DNA of 64,000 bases from Mycobacterium sp. (GCA_025965895.1 JAOPWC010000028.1:1-64000), one strand, 5' to 3'; shown: positions 1 to 10,959, numbered from the stretch's first letter. Made by a program: numbers and translations. The notes: a model not told the origin generated them from the letters alone.

Positions 1-1235
<1,235 letters not shown>

Positions 1236-2876
1236 TCAGTGGCGTCGACGCCGGCGCCCCAGGAACGTAGTGAGAACAATCGCGCCAAGGCCCAGCGTCG
1301 CTACAACGCCTGCAGCCACGATGAGTAAGACATCCTTGGTGCTGAGGCCTGAGGAGTGCGAGGCGCTCGCCAGCTGCAGCTGGTAGTTGCCCGGTAGCGG
1401 TCCTTCCTGCGGATCACTCATGCCCGGGAACTGCTGGGTCTTGTGGACCTCGAACTGTCTTTCCCCGATCTCGGTTTGCTTCCAGACGCCCCAGGCCGGC
1501 GTCACGCCGTCGATAAGCACTTTCCGCTCACCTTCACGGGCGTCGTCGCCGACGTCGACGATCCGATTGACCCGGAACGGCTTATATTCGGCATTCGTGT
1601 ACTTGACGACGACTGGGACGTCGTCGTAGCGCACGACGGGCGGCGGCGGGGGTGGCGGCGGCAGTCCCGGGCCGGGGAAATAACCGCCACCGAAGAAGCT
1701 GCCCACCGCCACATTGGTGGGTATGCCAACAGCGTTGAGCAGCATCGCCGTGAAGTTGTACGCACCGAGTTCGGGCACGTCCAGGACGTTGCTTGCCAAT
1801 GCCGGGATCGTGAATATCCGGGGCACCCCCCCATAGAGGTAGACGAGTTGGAGGGGCTCGGGGTAGGGATTGAAGATCACCGGTCTGTAGTAGTCGTCGT
1901 ACTGCACCCATTCCGGCTGCCATTGCTTCACCTTGCCTTCAAAGCCAGCACCGGCACCCTCCGCAGCAAGGTTGGGCGGAGGGTTGACCCCCGGGGGATT
2001 CGTCGGGTTGGCGAGCAGGTCCTTGATGTGGCTGAGTTCGCCCGGCGACGCCGGATCCGGGTTCACATCGACCGGTATCGCCGCCTTTGCAACTTGGACA
2101 TTCTGCGGGTCTGCCTGCAGCGTGTCGGGCACAGCAGTCTTGATCACCTGCCCCGCCTGCGCAGGGGTCGACGGCGTGGACGACACGGCACCGGGCGCCG
2201 TCGTCGCGGTACCGGTGTGCCCCGTGGCAGTTGTCCCAGTTGCAGCCGTCGGTGATGTCGGGGTACTGCCTTCCGGCGGTGTCTTGCTTGTTCCCGTGCT
2301 GGATGCGGTGCTGGATGGCGCCAATCCCGCGGTCACGCTTGAGGACGCGGAGCGACTCGTCGTCGTTGCCGCCGCGCTCGTGGTCACCGGTGCAGTTGTC
2401 GTGACGTGCTCCGAGGTTGCGGGGCTCGGTGCGGTTGTCGTCACCGCCGCCGGCGGGGTCGTTATCGGCGCATCCGCCGTTGTCGTCACCGCTGCCGGCG
2501 GGGTTGTTATCGGCGCGGCCGCCGTTGTCGTCGCGATCTCAGGCTCCCGGGTCACTATCGGAGCCTGCGTCGTCGGCTCCGGCGGCGGTGGCGGCGCCTT
2601 CGTCGCCTGAGTCTGCGGCGGTGCTTCGACGGTCGCCGGGGCTTGCGGAACTACAGGTGCTACTGACGGAGGCGCCGGAATGTCGGAAACCGTCTGTCGC
2701 GGAGCCACCGCTGCACTCGGAGCAATTGCGGCTGTCGTCGGCGCTGACGTCTGGGTTACCGGATCGGCGAGAGCTGGGCCCATTCCTCCGGTAAGCGCCG
2801 TCAACGAGATTGCAGCTCCCGAAGCCAGCACAACCGCTGCGCCCCGACATCCACAAATACGAAGTGCTGCATTCAT
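1236..2876 (-). CDS. Secreted, membrane-anchored Pro/Thr-rich surface protein
   Basis: A 546-residue protein with a signal peptide (about residues 1-38, ending ALA-DP), a long low-complexity Thr/Pro/Ala/Ser stalk (about 40-250) with repeated APITTPPAAVTTT units, a conserved globular part (about 265-500), and a C-terminal membrane helix (DVLLIVAAGVVATLGLGAIV) followed by GRRRRRH. The layout is that of a cell-wall-spanning or surface-displayed protein with a short cytoplasmic basic tail. The globular part has YLYGGVPRIFTIP and FFGGGYFPGPGL followed by eight prolines. I recall similar mycobacterial hypothetical proteins but no assigned function. It is monocistronic and divergent from the kinase at 4013, with 1.1 kb of spacing. 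Confidence 0.85.
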   Translation of the reverse strand: MNAALRICGCRGAAVVLASGAAISLTALTGGMGPALADPVTQTSAPTTAAIAPSAAVAPRQTVSDIPAPPSVAPVVPQAPATVEAPPQTQATKAPPPPPEPTTQAPIVTREPEIATTTAAAPITTPPAAVTTTADAPITTPPAAVTTTAPSPATSEHVTTTAPVTTSAAATTTSRSASSSVTAGLAPSSTASSTGTSKTPPEGSTPTSPTAATGTTATGHTGTATTAPGAVSSTPSTPAQAGQVIKTAVPDTLQADPQNVQVAKAAIPVDVNPDPASPGELSHIKDLLANPTNPPGVNPPPNLAAEGAGAGFEGKVKQWQPEWVQYDDYYRPVIFNPYPEPLQLVYLYGGVPRIFTIPALASNVLDVPELGAYNFTAMLLNAVGIPTNVAVGSFFGGGYFPGPGLPPPPPPPPVVRYDDVPVVVKYTNAEYKPFRVNRIVDVGDDAREGERKVLIDGVTPAWGVWKQTEIGERQFEVHKTQQFPGMSDPQEGPLPGNYQLQLASASHSSGLSTKDVLLIVAAGVVATLGLGAIVLTTFLGRRRRRH

Positions 2877-4012
2877 CGTGGCTCAACTCCTCTCATCGTT
2901 GAGAGGCGTGACGGTCCGTCCGCCACCTGCGATGGCCGGCCATCGCCTTGCAGCGGCGCCAATAGATGCGGTTGCGCCGCGGTCCCAGCGAACGCCCAAT
3001 CCATTTCTGTCACTCCTAAGTCAGGGCTAGTCGTCGGTTTGGCTTCCGGTCACGACCGTCTCCGCAAAGTGCCCCGGACCGGGCTTCCGCCTTAGCCGCG
3101 GATTGCGATCGACACCCCGTACGAAGGCTGCCTATCTAACTGTCCCTACGTGCCGCCGCCGACTGGACGGCCTCCAGCTACCAGGCCAAGTCGAAAGTGC
3201 GCATCCCCCTGAAATGAACTAGCTGCCGTCCAGAATCTTCCCCTAGCACCTGTTCGCGATTGGCGCCTGCGGCGGGCATCGCCCGTCCGCTCTCGCAAAC
3301 TATCAGGACTTTGGGGTGGAATACCCAGCTTTCGCCCTGGTCAATAAAAAAGGCCACGGTCAGCAAAGTAGATAGTTGGGGCACACTACTCGCGGGCACG
3401 CCACCGGTGCGCAGACCTGCGCGTACGGGATCTGCCCCGCATCAACCATGGGGCGCTGCCCGGCGGACGTTAGTTGAACAGCCAACAACCGGTCGCCAAG
3501 TTCGACTTCAGCCGGGTCAAGAGACCCCGGCTGGATCTGATTACGAAGGATACTGTGGGCCAACCTGTCTCGGTGGTCTCACGGTGTACCGGTGCTCGGT
3601 TCAAAAGGGCCTGACTGGCTCATCGAGTCGATTTCATCCCACCGGCTATGTTCTGGTGGCCGCAAGCGGAGGGCTGAACAGCCGGATCAACGTGATCGAT
3701 TCCGCCAGCACCCGAATACCGCATACCGGGGTCCTCGGACTACGCCGGCGGATTTGCAGCACGTTGCCCTTGCGGTAAGCGTTCACGACGGTCTCATAAT
3801 CCTTGCCCGGCGTGCGACCGACATGCTTGAACGTGACGGGTTCATTCGCGAACACGAGGTGTGCGGTCACCGTAGCGATGCGCAATGACGTGGCGGTATT
3901 CCGTGCAGGCGACGAGATGGCGGGCCGTTTGCAATAGGAAACGCACGGCAGCGCGGCAGCTTATGGTGATGGCTGTGAACCTGCTGGTTTGCCGCTGTGG
4001 GCGGGAGGCATA
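2877..4012. other. Intergenic stretch between divergent genes
   Basis: No convincing gene. A minus-strand frame (3646-3885, 79 codons from TTG) has ordinary amino-acid composition but no start signal and no family I know. Promoters for the surface protein (minus) and the kinase (plus) must lie here, but I see no clear -10/-35 pair. Confidence 0.45.
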
Positions 4013-5995
4013 GTGGAGGGAACGCCGTTCGGCCGGTACCGATTCATCGAGCTATTGGGCCGCGGCGGCATGGGCGAGGTCTGGAAGGCGTTTGACACGG
4101 CCACCCAGCGTGTAGTGGCCGTGAAGGTGTTGCCGGCGCAGCTGGCCGCCGATCCGGTGTTTGAGCAGCGGTTCCGACGCGAGGCCTATGCCGCGGCGCG
4201 GCTAAGTGACCCCCACGTAGTGCCGATCCACAACTTCGGGGAGATCGAGGGTCGGCTTTATGTGGACATGCGCCTGATCGAGGGGCAAGACCTAGAGCAC
4301 GTCTTAGCCCACGGCCCGCTCGATCCCGCGCGGGCTGTGAAGACTGTCGAGCAGATTGCCTCGGCGTTGAATGCTGCGCATCGGGTCGGGCTGGTGCATC
4401 GCGATGTCAAACCCTCCAACATTCTGCTCGCTGAGGATGATTTCGCTTATCTGATCGACTTCGGGATCGCCCGCGGAGCCGGCGAGACTGGGTTAACCGG
4501 TACCGGCAGCGTGGTCGGCACCTGGCCGTATATGGCTCCAGAGCGGTTTACCGATGGGCGCACTGATACCCGATCCGACATCTATGCGCTGGCCTGTGTG
4601 TTGTATGAGTGTCTTACCTCCAGCCGGCCGTTTCCCGGTGAGAGTGTGGAGCAGCAGATCGCCAGTCACCTGACGACTCCGCCGCCGCGGCCCTCGATTA
4701 CCCGGCCGGGGGTGTCACCGCAACTGGATGCGGTGATCGCCGTGGGCATGGCCAAGGACCCCGACCGGCGCTATGGCACCACCACCGAGTTGGCCCGAGC
4801 GGCCCGAGCGGCGATTAGCACTCCCATCCCAAAGCCACTGTCACCGGCTGATCCTCAGCACACAGCCGCCGGCGTATCGGCCTGGGCGCCCACGCAAGCT
4901 GGCACGCCCGAGGACGTTGAAGAGGCCTCGGCGCCCACGCAGGCTCGCGTGCCCGAGGACGTTCCCGAGCCGTGGGCGCCCACGCAGGCTCGCGTGCCCG
5001 ACGACCGGCCTCGGGCGCTGCAGCCGCCAGACCGCGGCACCCCCGACCGATTGCCAGGTACCGCTCCGCCGCCCTGGCCATGGTGGCGACGCAAGGCGGT
5101 AGTGATCCCAATCGCCGTCATCCTGATAGTCGCCGGTATCACCACAATCCTCGTCGTGCTAATGGGAAAGGAACACCATCCGGGCCAGAATGGGCCCCTC
5201 GACGGCACATTTGCCGTTGATTTCAGCGCGGCGACGCAACCTAACGGCCAGCCATACGACAACGCGCCGGGCGGACCTGAGACATGGGCGATCGAATCCG
5301 CATGCCGTGCCGGTGAATGCGTGGCGACCGCATCGAAGGTCAGCGGATCTCAGTCCACGACACCGACATTGGTGCTCGACAAGATTGGCGCACGCTGGGT
5401 GGCGGTCAGCGCCATACCAGGGACATGTCAGAACACCCCGAGCGAATTCTGGGAGACGATGTCCTTACAGACACGACCCGACGGAACGCTCGAGGGCGAA
5501 TTCACTGTTCGATCGACGACCAGCTGTGCCCGCAACCAACAGGTGACCTTCACCCGCACCGGAGACGTTCAACGCAATGTGCCAATCGCCGACCCCAAAG
5601 CACAGCCGGCCCGCGTGGCGTCGCCCGGCCGGGCGCTGCACGGCCGGTACCAGGAGACAGACACATACGCGGACGCTCGCAGCGCCGAGGCGAACTTCGA
5701 CATTCAGACGTATTGCCTTCGCACGGGCGAGCGCTGCCTCAGCTTCTGGCTAAACCCGGACGACATCAAGACTTTGGTCTTCTCACAGGGCCAGTGGGTC
5801 TTGACGACCACGTCACTCGACTCCAACTGCAAGACCGGCGGTCGCGCCCACCGCGAAATAAGCCTGGAATACCCAGTGCCCCAGCCGCCGCAGGATCCGA
5901 TCACCCTGCTTACCGGACACGGCCACTACACAATCACCGGCGATTGTCCCTTCAACAGCGACTTCGACTCTCGGGTTGACCGTACCGGGAACTGA
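4013..5995 (+). CDS. Receptor-type Ser/Thr protein kinase (PknD/E/F-like)
   Basis: A eukaryotic-type membrane kinase of about 660 residues. The kinase domain (about 1-265) has the glycine loop LLGRGGMGEVW, lysine in VVAVKVLP, catalytic HRDVKPSN (an RD kinase, activated by loop phosphorylation), DFGIAR, and VVGTWPYMAPERF. A juxtamembrane linker (about 275-355) has three near-copies of a WAPTQARVPEDVPEP unit. A membrane helix (VVIPIAVILIVAGITTILVV) then leads to an extracytoplasmic region of about 260 residues with two cysteine-bearing domains of similar plan, likely the sensor. I chose GTG 4013, with GGAGG four bases upstream, over the TTG at 3989, which has no ribosome site. Its substrate and ligand cannot be read from sequence. 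A dispersed repeat begins about 40 bp after the stop. Confidence 0.92.
   Translation: MEGTPFGRYRFIELLGRGGMGEVWKAFDTATQRVVAVKVLPAQLAADPVFEQRFRREAYAAARLSDPHVVPIHNFGEIEGRLYVDMRLIEGQDLEHVLAHGPLDPARAVKTVEQIASALNAAHRVGLVHRDVKPSNILLAEDDFAYLIDFGIARGAGETGLTGTGSVVGTWPYMAPERFTDGRTDTRSDIYALACVLYECLTSSRPFPGESVEQQIASHLTTPPPRPSITRPGVSPQLDAVIAVGMAKDPDRRYGTTTELARAARAAISTPIPKPLSPADPQHTAAGVSAWAPTQAGTPEDVEEASAPTQARVPEDVPEPWAPTQARVPDDRPRALQPPDRGTPDRLPGTAPPPWPWWRRKAVVIPIAVILIVAGITTILVVLMGKEHHPGQNGPLDGTFAVDFSAATQPNGQPYDNAPGGPETWAIESACRAGECVATASKVSGSQSTTPTLVLDKIGARWVAVSAIPGTCQNTPSEFWETMSLQTRPDGTLEGEFTVRSTTSCARNQQVTFTRTGDVQRNVPIADPKAQPARVASPGRALHGRYQETDTYADARSAEANFDIQTYCLRTGERCLSFWLNPDDIKTLVFSQGQWVLTTTSLDSNCKTGGRAHREISLEYPVPQPPQDPITLLTGHGHYTITGDCPFNSDFDSRVDRTGN
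4880..5010 (+). repeat. In-frame tandem repeat in the kinase juxtamembrane linker
   Basis: Three imperfect copies of a unit encoding roughly WAPTQARVPEDVPE follow each other, about 50 bp apart in the DNA (GCGCCCACGCAGGCTCGCGT in the last two). They sit between the kinase domain and the membrane helix, where threonines could be autophosphorylation and FHA-docking sites. Confidence 0.7.
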
Positions 5996-6033
5996 AGCCG
6001 GCGAATCTATCGATCTCCTTCGGCAGGACCGAT

Positions 6034-6180
6034 CCCTTCAGATCAGTATCCGGCTGGGCTGCACCCGCTTCGGCTCCCGCGGCATCTTCGGAGTGCCACA
6101 TGGTTGAACGCCATGCTGACCGGCGGATACGCAGGTCGACCGCGACGTTGTGTGGCAGGTTGTCGCGCGAATATTCGCCC
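6034..6180 (+). repeat. Dispersed ~150-bp repeat, copy A
   Basis: Shares GGGCTGCACCCGCTTCGGCT, GGCATCTTCGGAGTG, GTTGAAC, the ATGCTGACC...GCAGGT arm pair and a final CGCGCGAATATTCGCCC with the copies at 7968, 10960 and 15266. It lies about 40 bp after the kinase stop, in the same orientation as that gene. Confidence 0.85.
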
Positions 6181-6356
6181 TTTTTGAGACAGACGCGCTT
6201 TGACCCTAGCCGTTGTCGCAGGGATCAGGCATGGCGAGTTGCACGGTTCGTAATCTAGCGGGCGAACTCAACAGTGAAACGCGCATTACGTCTCGTGCTG
6301 GCCGCCGTGTCCGCCGATTCGGTGTGGATTGAGTTGAGCTCAGCTTAGTATGTTTC

Positions 6357-6590
6357 ATGGCGGCGAAGACGGCCGCACGACGGTCGCGACGCAGAGCTCG
6401 GTTCTGGATGCCTCCGTTTCGGAGTGGTCCGAAACCGCTGAGGTCGAGGTGGCAGCCGTGGCGCGGCGTGCAGGGGTCAGCTCTGGTTTGCCTTACCGCC
6501 ACTTTGGCACTCGTGCCGGGCTGCCGGTCGCTCTGGTCGAAGACTTCTACTGTCGGCTGGGGCCACGCCGCGATGATGCGCGTCTACTCG
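6357..6590 (+). pseudogene. Broken TetR-family regulator (HTH fragment)
   Basis: A typical TetR start, MAAKTAARRSRRRA, is read from ATG 6357. The homology then moves to another frame (SVLDASVSEWSE) and continues VAAVARRAGVSSGLPYRHFG, the helix-turn-helix of the family, with TRAGLPVALVEDFY. So there is one frameshift at about 6400, and the reading ends soon after the DNA-binding domain; the ligand-binding helices are missing. It stands just upstream of the PhyH-type dioxygenase and may once have controlled it. It is very unlikely to make a working repressor. Confidence 0.75.
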
Positions 6591-6630
6591 CGGCCGCCAC
6601 CCTCTTCGGTGGGAACGCAATGAGTTCGCT

Positions 6631-6672
6631 CGCAGTGAGGACCTCGCAGTGAGGACAACGCAGTGAGGACAA
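6631..6672 (+). repeat. 14-bp tandem repeat upstream of the dioxygenase gene
   Basis: Three head-to-tail copies of CGCAGTGAGGAC plus two bases (CT, AA, AA), period 14, with a weaker fourth copy just upstream (CGCAATGAG). It ends 92 bp before the ATG at 6764, so it could be a regulator-binding array, or slippage scar at the broken end of the TetR gene. Confidence 0.8.
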
Positions 6673-6763
6673 CGCCGCGACCCGCAGCCGAGGAGGTCGC
6701 GGGCCAGGTGTGGTTATTCGTCGCCGGCGCCGTCTGTGTGCCGGCGGGAAAGGACGAGTACAG

Positions 6764-7618
6764 ATGAGCATCGACGACGAGTCCGTCACAACGCTGAACG
6801 ACCTCAAGGGCGATCTGGCGCGCCGCTACAAGTGGACACCGAGCAGCGGCGCCTCGGTCGACCCCGCGTTCGTCAACGCCGACTTGGCGGCCCTCGACCG
6901 CGACGGCTACGTCATCTGGGAGAACCTGCTCAGCCCGGAGGAGTGCGAGCACATCCGTGACGTCGTCGGCCCCTGGCTGACTAACACTGGGCGCAACTCC
7001 TTCGAGGGGCGGCGCACCCGGCGCATCTACAGCGTGCTGAGCAGGACGCGCGTGTGCGACCGGATTGTCGATCATGCACGGGTGCTGGCGGTACTGGATC
7101 GGCTGCTAATGCCCAACTACCTACTTTCGGCATTGCAGGTCATCGATATTCAGCCTGGAGAGTCCGGGCAGCTGGCTCACCATGACGATGGGTTCTACCC
7201 GATTCCACGGCCCCGGGCGCCCTTGGCGGCCGCGACGATCTGGGCGATCGACGACTTTACCGCCGACAACGGCGCCACGGTGGTCCTACCTGGTAGCCAC
7301 CGCTGGGGCAAGCGTCGGCCGGCCTCAGACGATCACGCGCTGCCTGTCGTCATGCCCGCCGGCTCGTGCGTTTTCTTCGTGGGAACCCTTTGGCATGGGG
7401 GAGGCGCCAACACCACCACGCGTGGGCGGCTTGCCGTCACCGCCCAATACTGCGAACCGTGGCTGCGACCGATGGAGGCCTTCACCCTGTCGGTGCCGCG
7501 CGCCATCGCTCGAATCGTCTCCGATGACATTCGCCGCATGCTGGGCTACAGCGTCCACCCGCCGTTCGTCGGTGCGGTCGACGGCATGCACCCACTGCGG
7601 CTGCTAGAAGAACCGTAG
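6764..7618 (+). CDS. Phytanoyl-CoA dioxygenase (PhyH) family protein
   Basis: A 284-residue Fe(II)/2-oxoglutarate oxygenase of the PhyH family. These couple 2-oxoglutarate decarboxylation to hydroxylation of a substrate, in this family often a fatty acyl-CoA or a small natural product. The metal site is visible: H-x-D in QLAHHDDGFYPIPRPRAPLA (about residue 140) and the distal His in GTLWHGGGANTT (about 215), followed by the 2-oxoglutarate-binding Arg in RGRLAVTAQY. ATG 6764 is preferred to the upstream ATG 6710: AAAGGA lies in front of it and the family homology begins near it. It has no operon partner; a broken TetR gene precedes it and a dispersed repeat follows about 350 bp downstream. The substrate is unknown. 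Confidence 0.85.
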   Translation: MSIDDESVTTLNDLKGDLARRYKWTPSSGASVDPAFVNADLAALDRDGYVIWENLLSPEECEHIRDVVGPWLTNTGRNSFEGRRTRRIYSVLSRTRVCDRIVDHARVLAVLDRLLMPNYLLSALQVIDIQPGESGQLAHHDDGFYPIPRPRAPLAAATIWAIDDFTADNGATVVLPGSHRWGKRRPASDDHALPVVMPAGSCVFFVGTLWHGGGANTTTRGRLAVTAQYCEPWLRPMEAFTLSVPRAIARIVSDDIRRMLGYSVHPPFVGAVDGMHPLRLLEEP

Positions 7619-9200
7619 CCGTGATGCCCCAGCGCGAGCCTTGACCGCCGATCCGGCCGTGCTGCCGGCGAAGAAGGGAATCGCGTCGACCGCACCGTAC
7701 CAGCATCGCGCCATGGTGGAAGCCGGGATAGATGACGAACGCGAGGCCTTGCTGTTACCGAACAAATCGTCGACGAGCCTCTGAGTCAACGGCAATGGAA
7801 CGTCGACATAGACGCCGCCTTGCCACGATGAACAGCGGCTGGTCGTAAGCCGGAGCGAATGCCCAACACGGGCCTGACCGTCGCGGCGAAGTCGTCCGTC
7901 GCTCCGCGAACGTCTCATCCAGGTACGGGCGACCCGGCCCATGCTAATGGCCGCCGAACTTCCCGACTTGTCTTCCCTCTTCAAAGCGGGATCCCGGCTC
8001 GGCTGCACCCGCTTCGGCTCCCCCGGCATCTCGGAGTGTCGGACCGTTGAGCACTGTGCTGACCTGTGGATATGCAGGTGGACTCTGTGCGCAGTGCGGC
8101 AGTTTATCGAGCGAGTTTTCGCCGCAGGTTTGATGCTGAACTCAGCGCTGCTCTGAACAGCCGTAGGACCGGCAGGCTACCTCCAGCTTGGAGGCGAGCC
8201 CCGGCACTTCAGATTTACATAGATGGACATGGGGTTCCGCTGGGGGGTCGGACGCCGCGGTACGCAGCGCCTCTAGGCTGCCGACATAGTCTTTAGGCCG
8301 CACAGGACGGGAACCAGGCGTCGGCGTATCGTCCCGCTGCTCCCAGCGTCCGCGGCTGGTGTGCGCAATCCAGGTTCGCCGACTAGATGGTGTGCTGCGG
8401 CGTGTTACGCGGTGGCTGCCGGATTGCCTCGGCCGGTGTCAGTCACCCCGACGCCCAGGCGCGACCGCGCGAACCGATTGGCGCCGGCAAGATGTCTGAA
8501 CACCGTCCGCGATTCAAGCTGCGCGTCGATCTTCGGCGCGAACTTGACGGCACCCGGCATATCCCGGTGTTGCGATCGACCGCTGGAAACACACCTAGTT
8601 TAGATGACCGCAGACCTAGAATAGGTGGCACCGTCGGCAAATCGCGTCAGTCTCGCCCCGACTAACGCGACGGCGGAATGCCGAGCGTTGACGATTTGAT
8701 CTTGAAGCCAACTCGAAATTCGTGCATACCACCTAGCTGTGTAGAACGGGTCGGCGATCCGCATTCGACAGGGCCGACAGCGCCGGATCAAGAGACTGTA
8801 TCTGACACGCGGAATCGATAGCCTTAATCAGCAGTTGGCTTTTCGCGGACTCCCGACGTAATGAGGCGCGACCACACCGGCCCTCCCGATACTCGTCGAT
8901 ATCGGCGTCCATTCCTCCGGATCCTCATCTGCGATCCAGACCATGAGAGCCATAACGCAGGTATGGCATACGACGAATGATGCCGAGGCTGACGCCGGGA
9001 CCGCCCTGGCTAGTGAAACCGGCGAACACCACGCGTGGTTTTCGTTTCAACTAAATGCCTACGCCCGGAACCGATTTGGCCGGCCCGACCGTCCAGATAA
9101 GTCAAATCAATTTGTTGGCGCACACGAGTTCCGACGAGTACCGTAATTAGCGCCTCCGAAGAGGGAAAGCTGCATAGCGAATTTCTTGAAGGGAGGGCTG
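7619..9200. other. Long intergenic stretch with repeat copy B
   Basis: No gene I can support over about 1.6 kb. A minus-strand frame at 7604-8029 starts inside the dispersed repeat (giving MPGEPKRVQPSRD, like the end of the PolD gene) but runs into sequence with no family I recognise. The 8125-9180 part shows only short frames. Confidence 0.5.
7968..8124 (+). repeat. Dispersed ~150-bp repeat, copy B (full length)
   Basis: Runs from TCTTCCCTCTTCAAAGCGGG through CGGCTGCACCCGCTTCGGCT, GTTGAGCACTGTGCTGACCT, the hairpin arms ACCTG/CAGGT around TGGATATG, to TTTATCGAGCGAGTTTTCGC. It has the same order and orientation as copy C. On the minus strand its first part encodes MPGEPKRVQPSRD, the same peptide as the C-terminus of the PolD-like protein at 15251. 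Confidence 0.88.
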
Positions 9201-10817
9201 ATGGACATTGTGCTGGGTGTGTCAATGACAGCCACCACGGTCCGCATGGTGCTGGTAGAGGGTGAGAGGGCGGACGGCGTCACCGTCGAAAGCGAGGTCT
9301 TCGATACCATCGCGGCAGAGGACGTCCCGAAGCCGAGCCCGTGTGAGCAAGTCAGCAACGCAATCCTCGCAACTCAGCAAAGTGCGTTTTCATGCGGCCA
9401 CCACCTGGTCGCCAGTGGTGTGACCTGGGTCGACGAGCCTCAGCAGAATCTATTGCGCGACAGCATGATCGCACGCGATCTCGACAATGTGTTGCTGATG
9501 TCAGAGCAAAGCGCCGCCGGTGCGCTGGCACAGAGCGTCGGCCGCGCGTTGGGTTACGACACCACGGCGGTGCTTCTCATGAAGTACGACACCGCGACTC
9601 TGTTTAGCGTTGACTGCGCCGACGGGTCAATTGCTGAGGTGTTCACCCGCGGCATCGGCAGCGCAGGACTCGCCGACGTGCTGCCGGAAATCGTCACAAA
9701 CCTGAGAACGAACGAACCTCACCCGCAGGGCGTATTCATCGTGGGTTCTGACGCTGAGGTGTGTTCAGTCAAGTCGAGCCTGGAATGCCTGCTAGCGCTG
9801 CCCGTTGTCGTGCCTGAAGAACCTGATTTGGCTGTCGCTCGTGGCGCGGCGTTGGCTGCGGCGAATACGACCGGCCTTGAGGCACCTACCGTTGGCCTGG
9901 CTTACGCGCAGGATCCCGACGACTCTCGACTGAACCTGTCCGATGCCGACACGGAGGTGTCTCCGCCCCTGGAGATAGAAGGCGAAGAAGACCTCGACTG
10001 CCTAGTTCCCCAGACTGGCCGTGAGGTGCTCATTCCGGCCGGCAGCTTCGTGGGGGCAATGTTTGTGTTAGGTGTTGTCGCGCTGGTCATGTCGTTGGCC
10101 GTCAGCATCCGCCCCACTGCCACTCAGGGCCTGCCCGGCGCTGAAAAAGCCGCAGCACCAAACGTAGTGGTGCAAACGCCACCTCAAGTCCAGAGTCCGA
10201 GCGCGGTCCATAGTCCTCCATCGGTTCCGCAAGCACAGCTAGAGCAACCGCAGCCTCTGCCGGCGAGTCCGGCGGCAGCCGCGGTCGCGCCACAGCTTCC
10301 GGTCGTGGCGCCCGTGCATACGCCCGCCCCCAAGGCCGGCGCCGGAGCACCCGGGGTACAGCAGCTGGCGCCGTCACGCGTCGTCACCGAACCAACGCAG
10401 GCTGCGGTCGAGAAGCCGTTCGAAGCGGCCCCCGCAGCCGTCGAACCCCCGCCGGCGGAACTCCCTGCAGTACCGGCTCCTGTTGCCGCGCCGCCGCCGC
10501 CGGCGGAAACCCCTCCGGTACCGGCTCCTGTTGCCGCGCCGCCGCCGCCGGATGCATTGCCGCCGCCAGTGGCGGCCGCCCCTGTCCCTCCTGCCCCGCA
10601 GGCACCCCCGCTCACCTTTCCTTGGGGGCCGCCGACGCTGCGAATAGGACCGTTCCGGATACCTCTAGGGCCTCAGCAACCGGGCGCTCCGCCGCGACCG
10701 CCGATTGTTCCGTGGGCTCCCCGGCAAGCACCAGAACCGCCGGCATGGTTACCGCCCCGGGCTCCGCCACCTGTTCCACGCGGCAGGGACGGCGGTGGTT
10801 GGTGGCCGGGGGGCTAA
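9201..10817 (+). CDS. Actin/Hsp70-fold membrane protein with Pro-rich C-terminus (DUF7159-like)
   Basis: A 538-residue protein. Residues 1-225 resemble an Hsp70/FtsA-type nucleotide-binding fold: DIVLGVSMTATTVRMVLVEG (phosphate-1-like), then VLLMKYDTATLFSVD, and GVFIVGSDAEV followed by VVVPEEPDLAVARGAALAAAN, which parallels the adenosine motif and DPDEAVA-GAA segment of DnaK. A membrane helix (about 280-302, GAMFVLGVVALVMSLAVSI) separates this from an Ala/Pro-rich tail of about 240 residues that ends GGGWWPGG and contains two DNA-level repeats (CCTGTTGCCGCGCCGCCGCC). I remember mycobacterial DUF7159 proteins with this start; no function is established that I know of. ATG 9201 has GAAGGGAGGG in front. 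A dispersed repeat follows about 140 bp after the stop. Confidence 0.8.
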   Translation: MDIVLGVSMTATTVRMVLVEGERADGVTVESEVFDTIAAEDVPKPSPCEQVSNAILATQQSAFSCGHHLVASGVTWVDEPQQNLLRDSMIARDLDNVLLMSEQSAAGALAQSVGRALGYDTTAVLLMKYDTATLFSVDCADGSIAEVFTRGIGSAGLADVLPEIVTNLRTNEPHPQGVFIVGSDAEVCSVKSSLECLLALPVVVPEEPDLAVARGAALAAANTTGLEAPTVGLAYAQDPDDSRLNLSDADTEVSPPLEIEGEEDLDCLVPQTGREVLIPAGSFVGAMFVLGVVALVMSLAVSIRPTATQGLPGAEKAAAPNVVVQTPPQVQSPSAVHSPPSVPQAQLEQPQPLPASPAAAAVAPQLPVVAPVHTPAPKAGAGAPGVQQLAPSRVVTEPTQAAVEKPFEAAPAAVEPPPAELPAVPAPVAAPPPPAETPPVPAPVAAPPPPDALPPPVAAAPVPPAPQAPPLTFPWGPPTLRIGPFRIPLGPQQPGAPPRPPIVPWAPRQAPEPPAWLPPRAPPPVPRGRDGGGWWPGG

Positions 10818-10959
10818 GCAGCTACGCAACCCGAGACGATCCGGTATCCGCGCTCATCCACCTGGGCGGCCACGACGTGCAGCACCGCCAATATGCGGCG
10901 ATCTGCCAACATGGCGGCTCGCTGAGGTTGGGCAGCCAGCCACGCGGTCATTCGCGCCT

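Noticed and set aside
1933..2610. Plus-strand frame of 225 codons rich in Val/Gly/Ala
   Set aside because: Mirror image of the Thr/Pro/Ala stalk of the minus-strand surface protein.
3646..3885. 79-codon minus-strand frame from TTG upstream of the kinase
   Set aside because: Ordinary composition but no start signal, no family and no partner; not enough to call a gene.
10184..10615. Gly/Ala-rich minus-strand frame resembling a PE_PGRS tail
   Set aside because: It is the reverse complement of the Pro/Ala-rich tail of the DUF7159-like gene; there is no PE domain.
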